DNA of 64,000 nt from Sandaracinus amylolyticus (GTDB lineage: Bacteria; Myxococcota_A; Polyangia; Polyangiales; Sandaracinaceae). Shown one piece after another: positions 60,047 to 64,000 of the stretch. Position 1 is the stretch's first letter, and every line of letters starts with the position of its first letter. The stretch lies in the NCBI RefSeq assembly GCF_000737325.1, contig NZ_CP011125.1, forward strand, positions 9,982,001-10,046,000. The letters are read 5' to 3'. The translations under genes and the position numbers were made by a program. Below the pieces are notes generated by a model, which ran no database searches, was not told where the DNA came from, and worked only from the letters and a program-made list of their open reading frames with translations.

Positions 60047-60079
60047 CGAGCCGCGCTCCCTCGAGGAGAGCACGGCTCG
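60047..60079. terminator. Hairpin between the small lipoprotein and gcvPB
   Basis: CGAGCCG (60047-60053) pairs with CGGCTCG (60073-60079), with an inner CTCC/GGAG pairing. It lies between two convergent genes and probably serves both. Confidence 0.65.
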
Positions 60080-60100
60080 TTCGTCACGTCGCGTGGGCGA

Positions 60101-61594
60101 TCAGCCCTGCGGCTTCTTCGTGTAGCGCAGCACCGGCTTGCGCGCGGCGCGCGTCTCGTCGAGGCGGCGCAGGCGCGTGAGGTGCGGCGCCTTCTTCACG
60201 GTCTCGGGCTCCTCGTGCGCCTCGCGGCTGATCGCGCTCATCGCGTCGACGAACCGATCGAGCGCCTGGCGCGTCTCGGTCTCGGTCGGCTCGACCAGCA
60301 TCGCGCCCTTCACGACGAGCGGGAAGTACACGGTCGGCGCGTGGAAGCCGTAGTCGAGCAGGCGCTTGGCGACGTCCATCGTCGTCACGCCCGTCTTGCC
60401 GAGGTGCTTGTCGTTGATCACGACCTCGTGCATGCACGTCGTGTCGTACGCGACGTGCCACGTCTCGCCGAGCTTCGCGCGCAGGTAGTTCGCGTTGAGC
60501 ACCGCGAGATCGGTCGCGCCCTTGAGGCCCTCGGCGCCCATCTCGCGCAGGTACGCGTACGCGCGGACCATCATCCCGAAGTTGCCGTAGAAGCTGCGCA
60601 GGCGGCCCACGCTCTTCGGGCGGTTGAACTCGAGGTGGTACGTCCCGTCGTGCGACTTCTCGACCGTCGGCACCGGCGCGTAGGGATCGAGGATGCGCTT
60701 GTAGCCGACCGGCCCGCACCCGGGGCCTCCGCCGCCGTGCGGCGTCGTGAACGTCTTGTGCAGGTTGAACTGCATCACGTCCACGCCGAGATCACCGGGG
60801 CGCGCGCGGCCCATCAGCGCGTTGAGGTTCGCGCCGTCGCCGTACACCAGCGCGCCCTTGTCGTGCACCATCCGTGCGATCGTCGGCAGGTGCTTCTCGA
60901 AGAGCCCGACGGTGTTCGGGTTCGTGATCATGATCGCCGCGACGTCGTCGTCGAGCACCGGCGCGATCGCCTCGGGGTGCACCACGCCGTCTTCGCCCGC
61001 GGGGAACGGCACGATCTGATAGCCGTTGAAGGCGCAGCTCGCGGCGTTCGTGCCGTGCGCCGTCACCGGCACCAGCACCTTCTTCGGCGAGCGTCCCTGC
61101 GCCTGGTGGAACGCGCGGATCATCATCAGGCCCGCGAGCTCGCCCTGCGCGCCCGCGGCGGGCTGCAGCGCGACGCGGTCCATGCCGCACACCTCGGCGA
61201 GGCCCTTCTCGAGCCGGTACATCAGCTCGAGCGCGCCCTGGATCAGGTGCTCCGGCGCGTACGGATGCAGCTTCGCGAAGCCCGGCAGGCGCGCCGCCCA
61301 CTCGTTGACCTTCGGGTTGTACTTCATCGTGCACGAGCCGAGCGGGTACATCGCGTTGTCGATCGCGAAGTTCATCTCGCTCAGCCGCACGTAGTGGCGG
61401 AACGCCTCCGGCTCGCTCACCTCGGGCAGGCCCGCCTGCTCGCTCGGGTCGCGCGCCTGATCACCGAAGAGCGCCTTCGGGTCGACGTCCGGCACGTCGA
61501 GCGCGGGGAGCGACGCGGCCGTACGGCCCGCGGCGCCACGCTCGAAGATCAGCGGCTCGGCCCACTGGATTCCCGACCTCGCAAGACCCGGCAT
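60101..61594 (-). CDS. gcvPB: Glycine dehydrogenase (decarboxylating) subunit 2
   Basis: A 497-residue PLP enzyme, the beta half of the two-subunit P-protein of the glycine cleavage system, which decarboxylates glycine and passes the aminomethyl group to GcvH. Seen are Tyr-Pro-Leu-Gly-Ser-Cys-Thr-Met-Lys-Tyr-Asn (83-93), Thr-Ala-His-Gly-Thr-Asn-Ala-Ala-Ser, the PLP lysine in Asn-Leu-His-Lys280, and the glycine-rich loop His-Gly-Gly-Gly-Gly-Pro-Gly. The length fits the split type; gcvPA, gcvT and gcvH are not in the window. ATG 61594 is chosen because the in-frame extension from 61762 is low-complexity. It is divergent from the next lipoprotein. Confidence 0.93.
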   Translation of the reverse strand: MPGLARSGIQWAEPLIFERGAAGRTAASLPALDVPDVDPKALFGDQARDPSEQAGLPEVSEPEAFRHYVRLSEMNFAIDNAMYPLGSCTMKYNPKVNEWAARLPGFAKLHPYAPEHLIQGALELMYRLEKGLAEVCGMDRVALQPAAGAQGELAGLMMIRAFHQAQGRSPKKVLVPVTAHGTNAASCAFNGYQIVPFPAGEDGVVHPEAIAPVLDDDVAAIMITNPNTVGLFEKHLPTIARMVHDKGALVYGDGANLNALMGRARPGDLGVDVMQFNLHKTFTTPHGGGGPGCGPVGYKRILDPYAPVPTVEKSHDGTYHLEFNRPKSVGRLRSFYGNFGMMVRAYAYLREMGAEGLKGATDLAVLNANYLRAKLGETWHVAYDTTCMHEVVINDKHLGKTGVTTMDVAKRLLDYGFHAPTVYFPLVVKGAMLVEPTETETRQALDRFVDAMSAISREAHEEPETVKKAPHLTRLRRLDETRAARKPVLRYTKKPQG

Positions 61595-61743
61595 GACGTG
61601 CTGCTTTCCTCCGCCCCGGCCGTGCGAACACGGCGGGGCCCGTAAGCGCGCGGAGATCCTTCGGGGGCCTCCGCAGGCGCGGGATACTGGGGCGCGCGGG
61701 GGGCCTGCGCAAGACGTGTTCGGTGCGGCATCATGCGCGCGCG

Positions 61744-62289
61744 ATGACGCTCTTCCGCACACTCTGCGCCCTCTCGATCCTGGCCTCGATCGCCGGCTGT
61801 GGTGGGGGCGGCGCCTACGGCTTCTCGCGCAGCTACGAGCCGCTCGGGGACGAGCGCGCGTACATGGAGCGCGCGACCGAGCTCTCGTACGAAGAGGTGC
61901 GCCGCACCCGCCCCGAGGAGCAGCCCCTCGTCGGCTGGTTCGGCGTCGTGCTCGAGCCGCCGGTCGCGCAGGACGACGGACGCGCGCGCGTCCTGCTCTC
62001 GCTGCGCGCGCATCAGGATCGCCACCTCTGCGGCGACGAGAGCGGCGACTCGTGCCGCGTGACCGTGAGCGATCGCGAGATCGGCCGCTTCGTCGCGCTC
62101 ATCCCGATGCGCGAGGAGGATCGCGCGGGCGCGCGTCGCCTCTGGACCGGCTCGCTCGTGAAGGTCTACGGCGTCGCGACCGGCGAAGAGGACACCGAGA
62201 ACGGTCCGGTCCTCGGCGCGGAGTGGTACCGACACTGGCCTCCCCACTACTACGTCACCACCGCGGCGGCGGGTCGGATGCGCCGGTGA
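61744..62289 (+). CDS. Lipoprotein of unknown function
   Basis: A 181-residue lipoprotein. Signal Met-Thr-Leu-Phe-Arg-Thr-Leu ... lipobox Ile-Ala-Gly-Cys (Cys19), then Gly4 and a beta-rich domain with Gly-Trp-Phe-Gly-Val-Val-Leu-Glu-Pro-Pro, Arg-Val-Thr-Val-Ser-Asp-Arg-Glu-Ile-Gly-Arg-Phe and Leu-Val-Lys-Val-Tyr-Gly-Val, a small OB-like pattern; two cysteines (Cys98/Cys106 area) may form a disulfide. An upstream in-frame ATG at 61723 would add seven residues before the signal and is less likely. It is divergent from gcvPB and 46 bp before the GGDEF/EAL gene. Confidence 0.7.
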   Translation: MTLFRTLCALSILASIAGCGGGGAYGFSRSYEPLGDERAYMERATELSYEEVRRTRPEEQPLVGWFGVVLEPPVAQDDGRARVLLSLRAHQDRHLCGDESGDSCRVTVSDREIGRFVALIPMREEDRAGARRLWTGSLVKVYGVATGEEDTENGPVLGAEWYRHWPPHYYVTTAAAGRMRR

Positions 62290-62335
62290 TCCGCTGTTCG
62301 CGCGCGTCGTGGTCCGCCTATACTCGGTCCGGCTC

Positions 62336-64000
62336 ATGAGCCCGAGCGAGACGCGAGACCCAGCCGCGACGGCGACATCGGACGCGAGGGGACGAACGGT
62401 CGAGCGTCTCTTGCGAACGGTCGCGGGGCTCGTCGATCTGCCGATCGCCGTCTGCTTCACCCTCGAGGGCGACCACGCGCGCAAGCTCGCCAGCGCGAGC
62501 GAGCTCGCGCGCGACGGAGGGCTCGAGGAGGTCGTGCCCGCGCGTCGCCTCCGGCTCGAGCGCGCGCGCATCGTGACCCACGTCGGCCGCGGCCCCGCGG
62601 CGCCCGAGGTCGCGCTCTTCGCCGCGGGCACCACGCCCCTCGCCGTCGCGACGCTCCCGATCATGGCGGGCGAGACCCAGCTCGCGACGGTGCTGCTCGC
62701 CGACGTGAGGACGCGCCCCGATCTCGCCGAGGCGCGCCGCAGCGCCGCGCTCGACGATCTGCGCGCGCTCGTCGAGGGCGTGCTCCAGCCGCCCGCGGGC
62801 GAGCCGATCACCGCGTCGCACCCGATCGCGCCGACGCCCCGCCCGCCGATCGATCTGCGGCATCACTCCGGGAGCCAGCGACGCCGCGTCGGGTCCTCGC
62901 AGCGCGCGCCGCGCCCCGATCCCGTCACCGGCCTGCCCGACCGCGCGTTCGTGCACCTCGAGACCGAGCGCCGCATCGAGCGCGCCGCGGTGATGGGCCA
63001 GGGGCTCGCGCTCGCGATCGTGTCGCTCGATCGGTTCCGCCGGGTGAACGACTCGCTCGGGCACGCGCTCGGCGACGTGCTGCTGCGTCAGGTCGCGCAG
63101 CGCCTCCTCTCGAGCATCGACGACGGCGATCTCGCGGGGCGTCGAAGCGGCGACGAGTTCATCGTGCTGCTCGACGACGTGCGCGCCGGCGTCTCGGCGC
63201 TGCAGCGCTCGGATCGCATCCAGCAGGCGATCCGCGAGCCCTTCCACCTCGACGCGCACGAGATCGTGCTGACCGCGGGCATCGGCGTCGCGCGTTATCC
63301 CGACGACGCGCCCGACGCCGCGACGCTGCTGCGCTACGCGGACATCGCGCTGCACCAGGCGAAGAACGAGGGCCCGGGCCGGCTCAAGCTCTTCGACGCG
63401 TCGATGCAGCAGACCGCGCGCGAGCGGCTCGACCTCGAGCACCAGCTGCGCGAGGCGATGCGCTCGGGGCAGCTCTCGCTGCACTACCAGCCCAAGTACT
63501 CGATCGCGACGCGCCAGCTCGTCGGCGCCGAGGCGCTGCTGCGCTGGAAGCACCCGCAGCGCGGCATGATCAGCCCCGGGCGCTTCATCCCGGTCGCCGA
63601 GGACAGCGGGCTGATCGTGCCGATCGGCACCTGGGCGCTCAACGAGGTGGCGCGTCAGTGCAAGCGCTGGAGCGACGCGGGGCTCGAGTACGGGCGGGTG
63701 TCGGTGAACGTGTCGGGGCTGCAGTTCGTGCGGCACGACTTCGTGGGCACGGTGAAGCGCGCGGTGCGCGCGGCGAGCATCCCGCCGGAGCGCCTCGAGC
63801 TCGAGCTGACCGAGACGATCGTCATGGGCGAGGTCGAGCAGGCGATCGTCCGCCTGAGCGCGCTGCGCTCGCTGGGCGTGCGGGTGTCGGTCGACGACTT
63901 CGGCACCGGCTACTCGTCGCTCGCGTACCTGCAGAAGCTGCCGGTCGACGTGCTGAAGATCGATCGCTCGTTCGTGCAGGAGCTCGATCGCGAAGGGCTC
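62336..64000 (+). CDS. GGDEF/EAL bifunctional cyclic-di-GMP enzyme (partial, runs off the window)
   Basis: At least 555 residues, incomplete at the 3' end. About 155 residues of N-terminal sensor-like sequence, a ~35-residue Arg/Pro linker, a GGDEF domain (about 200-360; active-site motif Arg-Arg-Ser-Gly-Asp-Glu-Phe, an SGDEF variant of GGDEF), then an EAL domain (from ~375) with intact Gly-Ala-Glu-Ala-Leu-Leu-Arg-Trp, the Asn-Val-Ser-Gly metal Asn, and Asp-Asp-Phe-Gly-Thr-Gly-Tyr-Ser. The EAL half should hydrolyse c-di-GMP; SGDEF variants can be active or only bind GTP, so synthesis is uncertain. ATG 62336 opens the frame. Confidence 0.9.
   Translation, partial: MSPSETRDPAATATSDARGRTVERLLRTVAGLVDLPIAVCFTLEGDHARKLASASELARDGGLEEVVPARRLRLERARIVTHVGRGPAAPEVALFAAGTTPLAVATLPIMAGETQLATVLLADVRTRPDLAEARRSAALDDLRALVEGVLQPPAGEPITASHPIAPTPRPPIDLRHHSGSQRRRVGSSQRAPRPDPVTGLPDRAFVHLETERRIERAAVMGQGLALAIVSLDRFRRVNDSLGHALGDVLLRQVAQRLLSSIDDGDLAGRRSGDEFIVLLDDVRAGVSALQRSDRIQQAIREPFHLDAHEIVLTAGIGVARYPDDAPDAATLLRYADIALHQAKNEGPGRLKLFDASMQQTARERLDLEHQLREAMRSGQLSLHYQPKYSIATRQLVGAEALLRWKHPQRGMISPGRFIPVAEDSGLIVPIGTWALNEVARQCKRWSDAGLEYGRVSVNVSGLQFVRHDFVGTVKRAVRAASIPPERLELELTETIVMGEVEQAIVRLSALRSLGVRVSVDDFGTGYSSLAYLQKLPVDVLKIDRSFVQELDREGL

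Overview
The window reads as one chromosomal stretch of a very GC-rich, predatory-type deltaproteobacterium, most likely a myxobacterium of the Sandaracinus/Polyangia kind. This is inference from content, not a database match. The grounds are near-saturated G/C at third codon positions; a giant secreted protein with about 20 MopE-type C-N-G-x-D-D-D-C-D-G motifs; two C-terminal tails of the MYXO-CTERM type (Cys-Ser, glycine-rich linker, hydrophobic stretch, Arg cluster); a Ser/Thr kinase with PEGA domains; a sigma-54 two-component pair; and many lipoproteins of unknown role. I see no rRNA, tRNA, CRISPR array, insertion sequence or prophage. Genes are dense, switch strand often, and five convergent pairs overlap at their 3' ends.

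Layout. 0.2-4.2 kb: rarA, a gap with a degenerate 22-bp tandem repeat and hairpins, then four small unknown genes. 4.2-4.7 kb: a repeat cluster in which two ~88-bp direct units are followed by two ~83-bp units carrying the same core inverted. 4.8-11.8 kb: a 2348-residue secreted protein that looks like two surface proteins joined in frame. 11.9-18.1 kb: a mutarotase-like protein, an FAD aromatic hydroxylase translationally coupled to an unknown protein, an acyl-CoA dehydrogenase and a UbiA-family prenyltransferase. 18.6-22.5 kb: two ATP-grasp D-Ala-D-Ala-ligase-like genes, an overlapping GNAT and an overlapping Cys-cluster protein, which look like a small-peptide or amino-acid-conjugate cassette. 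22.5-31.7 kb: a ClpX-zinc-finger protein, an aminotransferase, a fused TRAP transporter with two EF-hand loops, serC, an MFS exporter and a methyltransferase.

31.7-40.5 kb: an alpha/beta hydrolase divergent from a GntR-TetR-NFACT-R triple fusion, an NmrA-like protein, the glyoxylate shunt pair aceB-aceA ending in a strong terminator, small membrane proteins and a multi-CxxCH lipoprotein broken by a frameshift. 40.5-49.4 kb: a QueA-family enzyme coupled to an SDR, ung, DinB, a deoxyhypusine-synthase-like enzyme, a MYXO-CTERM protein, a creatininase-family protein and a small zinc-ribbon membrane protein behind two 16-bp palindromes next to a TetR gene. 49.3-57.4 kb: a PEGA kinase, a WbuC-type cupin, a SulP transporter with a coupled 84-residue membrane protein, a histidine kinase/NtrC-type regulator pair and an FtsB-like protein. 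57.4-64 kb: an IgGFc-binding-like fragment, a zinc-ribbon membrane protein pair, lipoproteins, gcvPB and a GGDEF/EAL protein cut by the window edge.

The parts most worth following up are the in-frame double surface protein, the GntR-TetR-NFACT-R fusion, the EF-hand TRAP transporter and the two-ligase/GNAT cassette.
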